64,000 nt of DNA, taken from NCBI GenBank assembly GCA_023101885.1, contig JALPQD010000392.1, positions 1,814,570-1,878,569 on the forward strand. The letters are read 5' to 3'. Below the pieces are notes generated by a model. It was not told where the DNA came from. It did no database searches and saw only the letters and a list, made by a program, of their open reading frames with translations. Shown here in pieces: positions 26,525-39,305 of the stretch; positions within the stretch are counted from its first letter, which is position 1; every line of letters starts with the position of its first letter. Source of the stretch: Typhlomys cinereus. Taxonomy: Eukaryota > Chordata > Mammalia > Rodentia > Platacanthomyidae. A program made the translations under genes and the position numbers.

Positions 26525-27270
26525 CTGTGTTAGCTTTTAGTTGCTATGGCAACTACGTGAGAGAAGTAACTTAGAAGAAAGATTTGTTTTAACTCCTGGT
26601 TTCAGAAGTTTCAGTTCAGGGTTACTTGGCCCATTAGCTGTGGACCTCTGTGAGACAGTGTCCTGGCGAGCATGCGGAGAGACGCAGGGAGCAGCAGAGC
26701 ATGCAGAGAGACGCGGGGAGCAGCAGAGCATGCGGAGAGACGCGGGGAGCAGCAGAGCATGCGGAGAGACGCGGGGAGCAGCAGCGCATGCGGGGAGTGT
26801 GCAGGGAGCAGCAGCGCATGCGGAGAGACGCGGGGAGCAGCAGCGCATGCGGGGAGTGTGCAGGGAGCAGCAGCGCATGCGGAGAGACGCAGGGAACAGC
26901 AGAGCATGCGGAGAGATGCAGGGAGCAGCAGCATGTGGGGAGTATGCAGGGAGCAGCAGTGCGTGCGGGGAACGTGCGGGGAGCAGCAGCACATGCGGGG
27001 AGATGCAGGGAGCAGCAGCGCATGTGGGGAACGTGCAGGGAGCAGCAGCGCATGTGGGGAACGTGCAGGGAGCAGCAGCGCATGCGGGGAACGTGCAGGG
27101 AGCAGCAGCGCATGCGGGGAGCGTGCAGGAAGCAGCAGAGCAAAACCTCAGTTCATGGCAGCTAGATGCAGGGACACAGGAAGGAGCCCAACCTGGTGAC
27201 CGCATCCTCCACTCCAGGACCTGCATCGGGACAGATCATTGACTAGGTCAGGGCTCTCAGGACTTACTCC
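26525..27270 (+). repeat. Medium-reiteration rodent repeat split by a minisatellite
   Basis: The left flank (TTTTAGTTGCTATGGCAACT, TTTCAGAAGTTTCAGTTCAG) and right flank (ATGCAGGGACACAGGAAGGA) look like parts of one abundant rodent repeat whose GCATG-rich middle has been amplified into the minisatellite at 26,669-27,138. Confidence 0.5.
26669..27138. repeat. 16-unit minisatellite, 28-30 bp unit
   Basis: Sixteen contiguous units, each ending GGGAGCAGCAG or a one-base variant. Type A (29 bp, core GCGGAGAGACGC) fills units 1-4, 6, 8 and 9. Type B (30 bp, core GGGGAGTGTGC) is units 5 and 7, with a 28-bp derivative as unit 10. Type C (30 bp, core GGGGAACGTGC) is units 11 and 13-15, with GGGGAGCGTGC as unit 16; unit 12 is an A/C intermediate. 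The repeat lacks stop codons in several frames, which creates ORFs of over 220 codons on both strands; none is a gene. Confidence 0.95.
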
Positions 27271-27384
27271 CAAATGTCCATCCACTGTTGTTTCCCTAAC
27301 ACAGGGGCCTGTGGCTTCAGCCTTTTCCTTCCGCATGAGATTTCTAGAGAAATTTTAATTCTTTGCACACTGTAGACAGTCCAG

Positions 27385-28270
27385 ATATTTTTTCTTTTTT
27401 CATTATTTATAAACAAACTGGGTTTGTGTCTTTGCCCTGACCTCCCCACAGGTCCCTCCTCTACCACCCTCCCCTTCTGCACACTCTAATCCCACTCTCC
27501 CTCCGTCCATCCTGTTCTGTCCCCACCCTCTCCCACCCCTGTCCTTGTGAGTATCTCAGGATTCCTTTGGCAGGGAAATCAGATTTGAACTTTATGTGGC
27601 TCTTCAGTGGGTAAAGTCGCAAGTGGGGAGATTCCTCTTCCCTTGTCCAGCACCTGCCTCTGAGACCCTAAAATCCTAGTTAGTCCTTGGGGGAATGTTG
27701 ATAAGTTGTCATTGTGTAGGTCTGGTGATAAAAGTTCATCACAGTGACCTTACGGTGCAGCAGCCCCGTCTGGGCTGGAGTGTGCTGGTCGAGCACCTTA
27801 TCCCACCTGTAGAGTCTCACAGTCTTACCACCTCGTCCTCTCCATGTTTCCCTGGTATGAGGTAAGATTTTGATGGGCTGGTTAGAGCTGAGTACTTCAG
27901 TTTCACTGATAATCTGTACTCTGATCTGATGTGGTTTTCTGCCTCACTGGTCTTCCATTGTAATAAGGTGCAACTCAGTTGAGCTCTTAAGAGTTTTTCT
28001 TATCTGTGTTCCTTTGTCTCTTGGAGCCTTCTTTCCCCCACTCCCCTCTCCCTACTTAGGTTTGTTTGTAGTTATAGTGGGTATTATATAAATTTCCCCC
28101 TTAGTATATCATTTTGAAGGCTTAGTGCTAGATTCCGCTTATAAGGGAGAACATGCGACATCTGCTTTTCTGTGTTTGGAATACTTCACTCAGTATAACT
28201 TCTTCCATCTCTATCCATTTACCAGCAAATTTCATTAATGCATTTTTCTTGATAGCTGACTAGTATTGGG
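27385..28270 (-). mobile_element. 5'-truncated L1 fragment, antisense to Pwp1
   Basis: Read on the minus strand it ends in a purine-rich 3' UTR and an A/T tail (plus-strand TTTTTTCTTTTTT at about 27,388). Upstream of that it matches the conserved L1 ORF2-3' region, whose complement appears as AAGGGAGAACATGCGACATC and TTGATAGCTGACTAGTATT. Diverged, no long frame. Confidence 0.7.
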
Positions 28271-28771
28271 CACATCCCAGATTTAAGCCATAACAGTTAC
28301 TCAGGTTTCAGTGTATGCTGGCTTTGTCAGAGTACCATGAAAAATTCCATTGTCAAGTAAGTTTACTGCAAAGGGCATACAGTAACCCTTCTCAGATTCA
28401 TAAAATGTGACTGTTTGAGTATTTTGAATATAGCAACCTGGCTAACTTCGTGTCTATTTTGACCAAATAAATAGTTAGTTCTGTTGACTTCATGGACATT
28501 TTGTTTCTAGATCTTCTAAGCTGCCTCTCTCCAGCATATTGAATTGTGTGGAGCAAGCTGGAGAATCTGAGCAGAGTTGTAATACTTTCCAAAGCAGCTT
28601 ACTTAATTCATTGATTTGATTTTTCTCATTGAAAGACTGACTTCCAAGACTTGGGAATGCATTCCAGAGATGCATTAGAAATGACTATGAATTATCTGTA
28701 GTTTGCCTTTCCCAATGGATGACAGAGTCGTAAATAGATGGAGTTGTCTAAGTTCAGAGGTAAATGTCTAA

Positions 28772-28966
<195 letters not shown>

Positions 28967-29011
28967 TGACCCTCTGTCTCCATCCAGTGACTTTGTTTCT
29001 ATCCCACTTAG

Positions 29012-29134
<123 letters not shown>

Positions 29135-29724
29135 TGACCTGAAGCTTCCTGTTGGGAGCTTAGCCACATCTGCTGGTCCTCGACATGGTTTTCCCAACTG
29201 GCTACTGCTAGATGTCCAGAACTGGGCACACTGAGACTTTTTCTTTTTTGATGAAATTGGTTCCTGGGAAACTTTAAATATTATTTAAACATTCTAGCCA
29301 TCTTTTTGTTGTTTGTTTGCTTTTTCTTTATTTTCACTATAAAAACTTAGAAGTAAATTTTATAGAAAAATATAAGGAAAGTTTATAGTCTTGTTACCTT
29401 GAAGTGACATCCTGCTTGTTTTGTTTCTTACATCCCCTCCTCCTGCACCCCTACCCAGCATATTTCTTATGTGGTTAAGATTATGGTGGAGAAAGTTTAT
29501 ACACTTTCCAGCTATTCAGGTGGTTCTGTCACCAAGTAGTGTATCCTCATAGTAATCAACACAAAGCTGTTTGAGATGGCTTTTTCCATGAAGCACTTTA
29601 TCCTTGTAGCAGTTATTATGCATTATTGCTGATAAATTCATGATAAAACAGCTTAAGGGAGCAAGTTTAATTGTGCTTCATTGTAATCTGGTTGTTTATA
29701 AAATTTTTCATATATAAATTTATT

Positions 29725-29746
29725 TATATATATATATATATATATT
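29725..29746. repeat. (TA)n tract
   Basis: Pure TA alternation immediately upstream of the nested SINE pair in Pwp1 intron 5. Confidence 0.9.
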
Positions 29747-29749
29747 ATA

Positions 29750-30259
29750 GGGCTGGAAAGATGGCACAGGATTTAAGACCCTGCCTCACAAGCAGAAGAA
29801 TCTGAATTCAGATCCCGGATCCCACTTAAAAATGCCAGGCGGGCTGAAGAGATAGCTCAATGTTTAAGACTCTGCCTCACAAGCAGAAGGTCCTGAGTTC
29901 AAATCCCAGGTCCCATGTAAAACCCCCAAGCAGAAACGGCAGTGTCCTACACTTCTGGTTCTGGTGGACAGAGTCTGGGAAATCCCAAAGCGAAGCAAAA
30001 AGGACGTAGAAGCAATCTAGGATGATTGCCTAGGTCACATTTGGTCCTCCACAGGGACACAGTGTGTATCCTCTGATACATACACACACATACGCACTGT
30101 CGTGAAAAAATAAGTAAAGTTAATTAAAAAAAAAAAAGGCCAGGCAGAAATGACTGTGGCTTGTACTTCTGGCCCTGGTAAGCCGAGCATGGAAAATCCT
30201 AGAGCAAGGCAAAAAGGATGTAAGAGCAATCCAGGATGATTCCTGAAGTCACTCTTGGT

Positions 30260-30297
<38 letters not shown>

Positions 30298-30305
30298 AAT
30301 TTTTA
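29750..30305 (+). mobile_element. SINE nested inside a SINE (outer element)
   Basis: The outer B2-superfamily copy begins GGGCTGGAAAGATGGCACAG at 29750, breaks at AAAATGCCAGGC (29840), and resumes at 30146 with AGAAATGACTGTGGCTTG, ending in a CA run (30262-30293) and A-rich tail. The two halves join exactly as in intact copies elsewhere in the window. Confidence 0.85.
29841..30138 (+). mobile_element. SINE nested inside a SINE (inner element)
   Basis: A complete copy from GGGCTGAAGAGATAGCTCAA to an A-tail, inserted in the same orientation. AAAAATGCCAGGC before it and AAAAAGGCCAGGC after it are the target duplication (one mismatch). Confidence 0.85.
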
Positions 30306-31244
30306 AAATAAAATATAACAAATATATTGCAAAGTTACTCTAACTTCCAATATTTTTCAATTTTGGTTGAGAACTGTGTGGGTTGATATTCTTTTTAAGA
30401 TCAGTTGCAGCCAGTGTGGTGGTATAGGTCTATAATCCCAGCGTTCAGTTATTGAAAGTCAGAGGCCAGTCTGAGCTACACCATAAAATCCTGTCTCTAA
30501 TTTATGAAAACAAATTACAATTTCAAAAATATAAGCCTTATTACAATCTTATTATTATCTGGGATCATTGTAATAATATGCAATTTTATCAAAAGTAAGC
30601 TAAGTTGGCCACAATTGAGGTTTTTTTCAGGGCCTTGCTATTTTCATTTTGACCATGCATTCTAATCATAGGTAATATGATAGAATTTTAAGTGCAGTTT
30701 GCCAGTCTCAGATATGTCCCACAAGCAGAGATCAAAGAATTAAAAAACTCTCAGCTTATTCCTCATTTGCTTACTTTCTGAGAGCTTTTACAGGAGCCGG
30801 GCAGTGGGCTTTCCTGCCCTGGACTCTGTCTCACCAGTGTTTATCCTTATATTTCTTCTTCGGTCAGATTTTAACAGAATTCTGCTCAACTTTTTGACTG
30901 AATTGAAGAGCTGACTCTCTTAGTTGCCATATTTCAGATGGGTGCCTTACATTGTTGGTCTTCATAAAACAAAATTTTTTAATATTTGAGTAAATTTGGT
31001 AAGCATTTAGACTTCTAAATATGAAATTTTTTTCTCCACTGTTCTTTCTGACATGGAATCAACTAGGCTTATTAGTTAAGATAAGTTTTCCTTGTGGGAT
31101 GTGTTTCTGTGATGCATAAACCTGAAAGACGGGATCATTCATCTTATTGGCACCAGCAGAAAGCTCTCTCAGTGATCTTGCTCTGCTTTCGGGCATCCAG
31201 CTAACAGAATGTGTTCAACCTGCAGAATTTTTCAGTGGCAGTAA

Positions 31245-31475
<231 letters not shown>

Positions 31476-32134
31476 TAAGGTTACTCAGTGGTTCTTCCTA
31501 CTCCTGTGGGTTTTCCCAGCTACGTACACTGTTCTGGTGGGTTCAGGATTGTAACTGGTATTCTCTGGTCTTAACACAGTCACTTAATTATTCATGGTCA
31601 GTGTACCTCCAGACCCACTTGATCTGTTTATGAGCTATTCACTAAAGGACATGGCTTGAAAGCTTTCTGGGCTGTGGAAATGCTGAGGTCCCATCAAAAC
31701 CAGTATAAGGTGGCTTGTTACCAGCTGAAATTTAGTGACATAACCTATCTTGGAAAACAAAAAACGCTAAGAGTGGTAGTCCACATTGATTCCTTCATTT
31801 GGGAGGCAAGACCCTGTCCCACAAAAGAAAAAGAATGACAAAGCTCAAGTGAAGATGCTTGTCCTGGATAATTAGAATCATCTGCACATTTCTTACTCGT
31901 TGACCAGTCAATACTTCTAACAGTGGGAGCACTAGTAATAGCTGCATCTCACTGGCATTGCTTGTTCACATTCATGTCCTCTTCACAGCAGTCCATGAGG
32001 AAGGAAAGGGGAAAGAGTTGGTGGATGAGCAACAATAATTTTCATGACCAAAGCCAATAGTATCCCCTGGGAATTGTTTAGAACTGCACTCGAGACCACC
32101 TGGAACAGAACATTCCAGAAGCACAGCAGTGTAA

Positions 32135-32347
<213 letters not shown>

Positions 32348-32856
32348 TAGTTACTGGGGAGGATGATTTGAGAATGTATTATAATTAGATGTTCTTGTAG
32401 GTATGAAGTCAATGTAATTTCTACTTTCCAAAAGCCCTGACACGGAAATTTATTTCTGGTCACATGAATTCTCTGCTGGCTTGTAATTCTCTCCCAAAGC
32501 AGATATGACAGATAGTATAGTAACTGTGCGTACCAACATGCTAGTTTTGAACTTTTATTTTGGGATTAATTCTAAATATCCACATATTCTTGTAGTTTTT
32601 AAAATAGGTTTGGGGAGAGGTGGGATAATGTTGATAGTTTTAGAATTAGGAACTAGATTAAGAACTGCCATAGTTTCTTCCTGTAAGGAATACGAACTGT
32701 AGGTCTTTAAGTTAATGGGAAGACAAAGTGTTTATTTCTATAGTTCTTTAAGCAAGTTCATGTTTAAAAAAAAATAGTTTCCAGGTTTAAAGCACATTAC
32801 AAATAATATAACGTTTATACTAAGCAATTTTTAATTCAAAACAATAATGATTACAG

Positions 32857-32918
32857 AGCTCCTCTTCAGAAGGGCACACCGACGCTGTCCTTGACCTTTC
32901 ATGGAACAAGTCAGTCAG
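32857..32918 (+). CDS. Pwp1: Pwp1 coding exon 8
   Basis: Encodes SSSSEGHTDAVLDLSWNKSV, with the GH dipeptide that opens a WD40 repeat. Acceptor GATTACAG, donor CAG|GTAAGA. Confidence 0.97.
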
Positions 32919-33339
32919 GTAAGAAATGACGTCCTGATGGCTGTGGCTGTGGCTGCTGTGATTTTATTTCTTGCGTCCGCCTGTCTGCTCCATGCCTTCG
33001 TTCCCCACCTCACGTAATCTCCCAGGAGTGCTCCCCTCCTCGCCACGGACCGTGACCACAGTACCTTGGTCCAGCAGGACTAAGCTGCTTCCCACAGCAC
33101 ATGCTCCTTGGTTCGTTTGCTTTTCCCACTTCATCCACATGCCATTCCCTACGTCTCGGTAAAATACAATGTGAAGTGATCGCCTTACCACCTCTTAAGT
33201 GCAGTGACTTTTCAGGGTGCTCACATTTGTGTGCAACTGTCCCCCCATCCATTTCCCTCTTCTCAGGTGGGCACTGTGTACCTGATAAAGTCCAAACCTT
33301 AAGGAGCTTTTCCCCTTTCTCCAGCCCCAGCCACCTCCA

Positions 33340-33765
33340 TTCCCACTCTGTCAGTGTGGACTCGACACCAAAGTGTTTGTCCTCTTGTGCTGGGAGTATT
33401 TCACTCAGGATGTCTTCGGGGTTCTCCGTGTAGCGATGCTTTCTTTTTTAAAGAATTAACGTCCTTGTGTATACATACCATATTTTGCGTTACCACTCAT
33501 CCATCAGTAGACACTTGAGTGCTTCCGTCCTTAGGCTGTTGCAGGTTGCACTGCTGTGAACCTGAGTCCAAATACCTTTCAATTCCTTCTACCCCAGACT
33601 TGGAATTGCTAGATTTCGTGAAGCTGTACTCTTAATTTGGGGCCATCATCGGTAGTGTCCCAGTTTTAATTCCCACTAGCGGTGCTCACAAGAGTTCAAT
33701 TTCTTTATATCCTCCCAATATTGATGTTCTGACTTATTTTTAATAAGTCAATAGGTAAAAATTAG
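33340..33765 (-). mobile_element. Ancient L1 fragment, antisense to Pwp1
   Basis: Complementary to the conserved L1 3' region: TATTTCACTCAGGATGTCTT, CTTGTGTATACATACCATAT, CACTCATCCATCAGTAGACA and CACTTGAGTGCTTCCG in that order. Strongly diverged, so older than the rodent-specific copies. Confidence 0.7.
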
Positions 33766-33795
33766 TCTCTCGTTGTGGGGTCTTTATTTTGTTTT

Positions 33796-34092
33796 AAGAT
33801 GTGATTTACCAGGGCTGGAGAGGTGGCTCAGGGGTTAAGCCTCTGCCTTGCAGGTGGAAGGTCCTGAGTTCGGATCCCAGATCCCAGGTATAGACGCCAG
33901 GCGGAAGTGGGGGCGGCCTGCGCTTCTGGTCCTGGTAGGGTGGAGCCTGTGAATCCCGGGGCAGAAGGAGGTGGAGGCGTCCATGGCGGTTCCCGATTTG
34001 TCCGTGGTTCTACATATACATACACACACATACACACACACACACACACACAATTGAATAAATAATAATAAAAAAAAAAAGATGTGATTTAC
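33796..34092 (+). mobile_element. Young B2-superfamily SINE with perfect 14-bp target duplication
   Basis: AAGATGTGATTTAC at 33796-33809 and 34079-34092 flank a full copy (GGGCTGGAGAGGTGGCTCAG to a CA run, AATTGAATAAATAATAATA and an A-tail). This is the cleanest full-length copy in the window and a good reference for the young subfamily. It lies in Pwp1 intron 8. Confidence 0.9.
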
Positions 34093-34416
34093 TATGTTGC
34101 CCAGGTGGCTCAGACCCTAAGTTCAAGCAGTGCTCTCAGCTCCCAAGAAGCCAGGTTTCAGGCTCACGCCACAGCCCCTGGTTCCTGACGGGGCTTTCTT
34201 TGCATTTGTGCTTATTGCTCAGTCTAGATCTTTTGAGAAACATCGGCTTTTTAAGTTGAGTTGTAGGAGTGTTTCATATTCTAGATGTGAATGATGCCTA
34301 GCTAGAGATAGGATCTGAAAATACTTCCTGTGGGATATCTTTTCATTCTTTATCAAATTTGTTTTTAAGGTTCTACATTGGTTTCACTTGTCTACCTAAT
34401 GAAAATCTTTTCTTTT

Positions 34417-34683
34417 TAACTTTATTTATTCATTCATTAGTGTGTGTGTATCAGAAGGCACTATGTGTCCCTGTGGAGGACCAAGGTTGACTTCGGGAAT
34501 CATCCTGGATTGCTTCTAGCTCCTTGCATCGGTCTGGGATTTCCCAGGTTTCGCCCACCAGAACTGGAAGTGCAGGCCGCTGCCATTTCCACCTGATGTT
34601 TTTATGTGGGATCTGGGATCTAAACTCAGGACCTTCTGCTTTCAAGACAGAGGCTTAACCCTTGATCCATCTTTCCAACCCCT
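34417..34683 (-). mobile_element. B2-superfamily SINE, older subfamily, minus strand
   Basis: The right edge CATCTTTCCAACCCC is the degraded head complement; the left is TTTATTTATTCATTCATTAG tail. It lies about 290 bp before Pwp1 exon 9. Confidence 0.75.
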
Positions 34684-34976
34684 TTTCAAGTCGATGCTGT
34701 CCAGTTTGTTTGTGTTTATTGTTTGCTGTTGTATCTAAAAAAACGATCATTGCCTAACCCATAGTCTGAGATCTTGCAATATTAGCTTCTATATTTTTAT
34801 GTGGTTATTCTGAGGTCTGTCTATGTGTGAGGGCATATGAATTATGAGATAGCCTCTAACTTCACACTGTCTCTGAGTGATACATTGAAGATATAAATAT
34901 CATCATTGAACATGTAATTGTTTGTCTTGGCACCACTTACTATATTTAATGTTCTTTCTAATGTTTTTCTTCTCAG

Positions 34977-35073
34977 AAACGTGTTGGCCAGTGCATCTGC
35001 TGATGCTACTGTGATTCTCTGGGATATGTCTGTGGGGAAACCAGCAGCCAGACTTGCCATACAGACAGACAAG
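34977..35073 (+). CDS. Pwp1: Pwp1 coding exon 9
   Basis: Encodes [20 protein letters not shown] then [12 protein letters not shown], the most canonical WD40 repeat end in the protein. The donor AAG|GTGTGG is weak compared with the others, and the frame remains open for over 300 nt past it. Confidence 0.96.
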
Positions 35074-35583
35074 GTGTGGTATTTAGTGGACATGCTGGCT
35101 GGCATGTGTCTTTCTGTGGTTTATCAAGAGTGTTTCCGGGGTTGTCCTAATCCTACTGCGTCTTCATTCCCAGAGTCCTGCAGGGAAGAACGTTGGCCCA
35201 GGCCATCAGTATCCGTGTTCTCAAGCCTCCTAAGGGGGTTGGGGGGTTGGTGGTGTCAGTCAGGGCAGGAGTGGAGCTCAGCACAAATGGGACCACAGAG
35301 CTTCTTGGGGTTCTCATGTGCTAAAGCACACTGTGGGACTAGAGCCCGTGCACCTGCCCAGAGCCACTTCACTGCGTGTCTTCCATCATTCGAGGATATA
35401 GGAGTCTAGAGAATCCAGCATGTCCTGAAGCGTCAGCCTATATCTGTGAGTGTTATATGTGCATTTTTTTGCAGTGTTGAGTTTCAGAGAGAAGAATTTA
35501 CCGAAACGCTGACAGTGCTGTCCTGCCCTGCTGTGCTGATGTCACCCAAGGAGATGCGTTTATTGCTCTTTCTTCCCTTTTAG

Positions 35584-35645
35584 GTTCAGACTCTGCAGTT
35601 TCATCCATTTGAAGTTCAGACTCTGATTTCTGGGTCGTATGATAA
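35584..35645 (+). CDS. Pwp1: Pwp1 coding exon 10
   Basis: Encodes VQTLQFHPFEVQTLISGSYD plus two bases of Lys. Acceptor TTCCCTTTTAG, donor GTAAGG. Confidence 0.97.
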
Positions 35646-36695
35646 GTAAGGAACCTTAAGAGTTACTGTTGCTTTATCAACCTCTTGACTTCAGAAAGTA
35701 GCACAGGACACACAGGATCCTGGGTTCTAGCCACAGCTGCACCAAAAAGAAAATAGTGTCACTTAATGCAGGACAGGCTGTGTTACCAACGCACCTACAT
35801 GTTTTAAGTTATTCGTCCTAATCTAGACCTTCCACTCTGAAGGGAAATGTAGTTCTAGCACAAAATCTGTAAGAACCATAGGAACTTCTTTGATTTTAGA
35901 TGATGTTTGAATTAGCCATTGCTGTGAAACAAACCATCCCAAAATTCAGTGACTTAGGAAAAAAATTTATTAAAATTACTTCTAATTACATGTAATTTGA
36001 TCGTAAATATTTAATGCCATGAGATTTTGCTCATGTAGGCTGAATTCAGAGCTGGCAGCTCTTTATTCATAGTAACTTGGTGAGGCTGAACAGATACTTC
36101 ATTTTTCTGAGACAGGTATTAAGGCCTTTGAAGACTTAGACTTGTAACTAGCATTTTGGTTTGTTTTTTTTCTTTTCTCCCCCCACCCCCCAACCTCTGG
36201 GATTCACTCTCCCTCGTGGAAAGAACCCCACGTCACATTCAGAAGGGATGAGTCTGGAAGTGAGCAGCTGGGGCCACTAGAGACAGCCACGAGGCTCTGA
36301 TCGTACATGTTGTCGGTTGCACAGACTGGACCAGGGGAGAGTGGCAGGCAGAAATAACCAGTGTGCAGTCTGTGGCGATTCCTTTCCCCTTGGTAGAGGT
36401 TCGGCTTCCATCCTGTGGGTGTGATGCGTGCAGAGGCGCAGGGCTCCAAGCTCTGCCTCAGGAGAAATGGGAACTGTCCTGGCCGTCAAGGTTCTGACCT
36501 GCAGAAGGTTGGGCCTGTTGGAGCCACTGGGGCCTCCATGTGACGGGACCAAAATCCACCAGGGAAAATCAGTTCTTGTTCTTCTCCTTGAAAACAAGTC
36601 TTGGATTCGGTGTGGTTGTGTTATCATGTCTTTAAAAACAACTTACACCGAGAGACTTGTACTCCTCCAGCCATAACTCAGCCTGCTGTGTCCAG

Positions 36696-36807
36696 GTCCG
36701 TGGCTCTGTACGATTGCCGAAATCCAGACAAGAACCATCGCATGTGGCGCTTTAGCGGGCAGATCGAGAGAGTCACGTGGAACCATTTTTCACCTTGCCA
36801 CTTTTTG
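36696..36807 (+). CDS. Pwp1: Pwp1 coding exon 11
   Basis: Encodes [20 protein letters not shown] and [17 protein letters not shown]. Acceptor TGTGTCCAG, donor TTG|GTAAGA; ends in phase 0. Confidence 0.97.
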
Positions 36808-38243
36808 GTAAGAGAATGCACTTGCTATTTTACTTTTAGGTGTTTAATAACTTATTTTCTATAATTACATAGTAGACTAGAGACTCAGGAAATCATTTTC
36901 TCTTATTAGTGTGAAGCTCTGGAATGTTTATTTTCATAACAAAAAAATGGCTCAGCCACAAAATGAGGGGCTTAAGAAAAGATTTTGCTAATTGTTGACC
37001 ATTCCAGAGTATGTTACACTTAAGTTTTACTTTGTATAATCATTTTACTACATGCAGAATTTTTGAAACATTAATCACATTAAATGTTAATGTTCTGTCA
37101 TTTGGGGTGTTTGAGATTTTACAACAGTCAGTAGCCCAAGGTGGTCTCAAACTTACAGTGTTCCTACTTCTATCTGCTTCTGTTTTGGGTTTTTTAATGG
37201 CTGAATCCTTACTTGGAAGTGGAACTCCAGAGATTAGAGTGCTAGTTTATTTAATAGCTGTAGCAAATAGGAAGAAAGTAAACTTTAACAAAAAATAGAA
37301 ATAATGTGCTAATCTTCCATGAAGCATCCAAAAAGTCCACTATCAACCCAGGAGTTAATAACATCCCAACTATCACCTAAAGGGGACAGTTAACTAATAA
37401 AGAATTTGTGACCCATGTGTTTCTTGATTTTCTGAGATGTGCTTTTCATGGGAGGGTTTGATGTTTAATTGGCCTGCAGCACCTTCATCTTCACACACAC
37501 TCGATTTGGTTGAGTCTCCCCCTCGTGCTCCCTGCTCCCCTGCTGTGCTTTCTCCTGCCACTGGGATTTCATCAGGGAGGTTTTTAAGAACTTCTAGAGA
37601 TTTCTGAAGTAATGATGTTACGCAGACACAATCAAGCCTCTGCTCCTTAGTTCCCTAAGCTCCCAGCCGAGCAGCCTCCCTGAAGCCACATCCCATGTTT
37701 CAGTAGCAGGAGTGAAGCAGGTGGTGGTGACATTGGGGTGCACTTCGCTCTGAACAGTAGACACCCACTTCTCAAGAACTGGTGTAGATAACAAAGTCAC
37801 AGACAGGGAGTGGGAGGCTTCCCTCTTTTAAGACCTCCTCTTGCGTTTGCTTCTTTCTGTACTGATAGTTGTAGCCTTTGTATGAAACCTGACTCTCTCC
37901 TACCCTTGACTCTGGGCTCCCTCTTTTTTGAGAGCTAGCACCTCTCTTACTCTGCCTCTCAGGGCTCACTGTTGACATGTGGCACAGCGCTGAAACCTGG
38001 TCATTCCACGCTTCAGTTTCCACTGCAGCTCCCAGCATCTTCCCTAGCCGCCTCCCTGACTCTCCCGTGGGCAGCTCAGTCATATCTGCAGTGATGGGCT
38101 CAGCAGCCTCTAGTCCAGGGGAATACAGGCTCTGCTTGTCCAAAAGCAGATTCTCTTGTCCATGCTAATTTTTAGTAAGTTGTACACATAAGTCAGATAT
38201 ATAGTTATGTTCCACTGTGACTTACATACCTGCACATTGCTAA

Positions 38244-38646
<403 letters not shown>

Positions 38647-39305
38647 TAACACCAGGGATGTGTTGAATGAATCAAGTTGATAGCTTTGTGACTTGCAACA
38701 GTTTTAAGGAAATTGATGACTATCTGGATTATTTTCTAGCTCATGTGCTTAGCAGTCACTTAGGGAGAAGATCATGCAGCACCCACTTTCATCCTTAAGT
38801 CAGCGCTGGCCAGAGAGCTTTGCAGCCACTTGCCTCTGTGCATAACTAGCTGACTACACTAAAGCTGGTTTTTCTACACACTAGCAAAATATTTGGAAGT
38901 AGAATTCAGCATATGATAAGCATCTGCTGTGCTTATTAAATTGCATCCAAATAGTAGGCTGTCATAGCAATAAATCATACCATCTGATAAACTCAAGAAT
39001 ATTGAAGGATAGGTTACGAAGTAATTTTCACAGTACCATCCTGCTTATATTAAATGATTGATTGCTTCAAAGTGTACATTTAAAGCTAGTAGGTTATATC
39101 TGAAGACAAAGTGGTCATCTCACTAAGGAGTTTTTATCTTCCTGTTCATATTTTCAATAATGCATAGTTAAAATATATAGTAGTAAAGATTAAAACACTA
39201 AACGTTTAAAAAGCGACTTCAGGGTTGTAGTGGAACACATAATGTCTGGAAGTCTTGGTTTCCAGTCCTCATCCATACAAAAGGGCTTTTTAGAAAAGAT
39301 TCCAT

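Noticed and set aside
26537..27242. ORFs of 127-233 codons on both strands rich in Ala, Cys, His and Ser
   Set aside because: They are read-through of the 28-30 bp minisatellite, which lacks stops in several frames. No splice or start context supports a gene.
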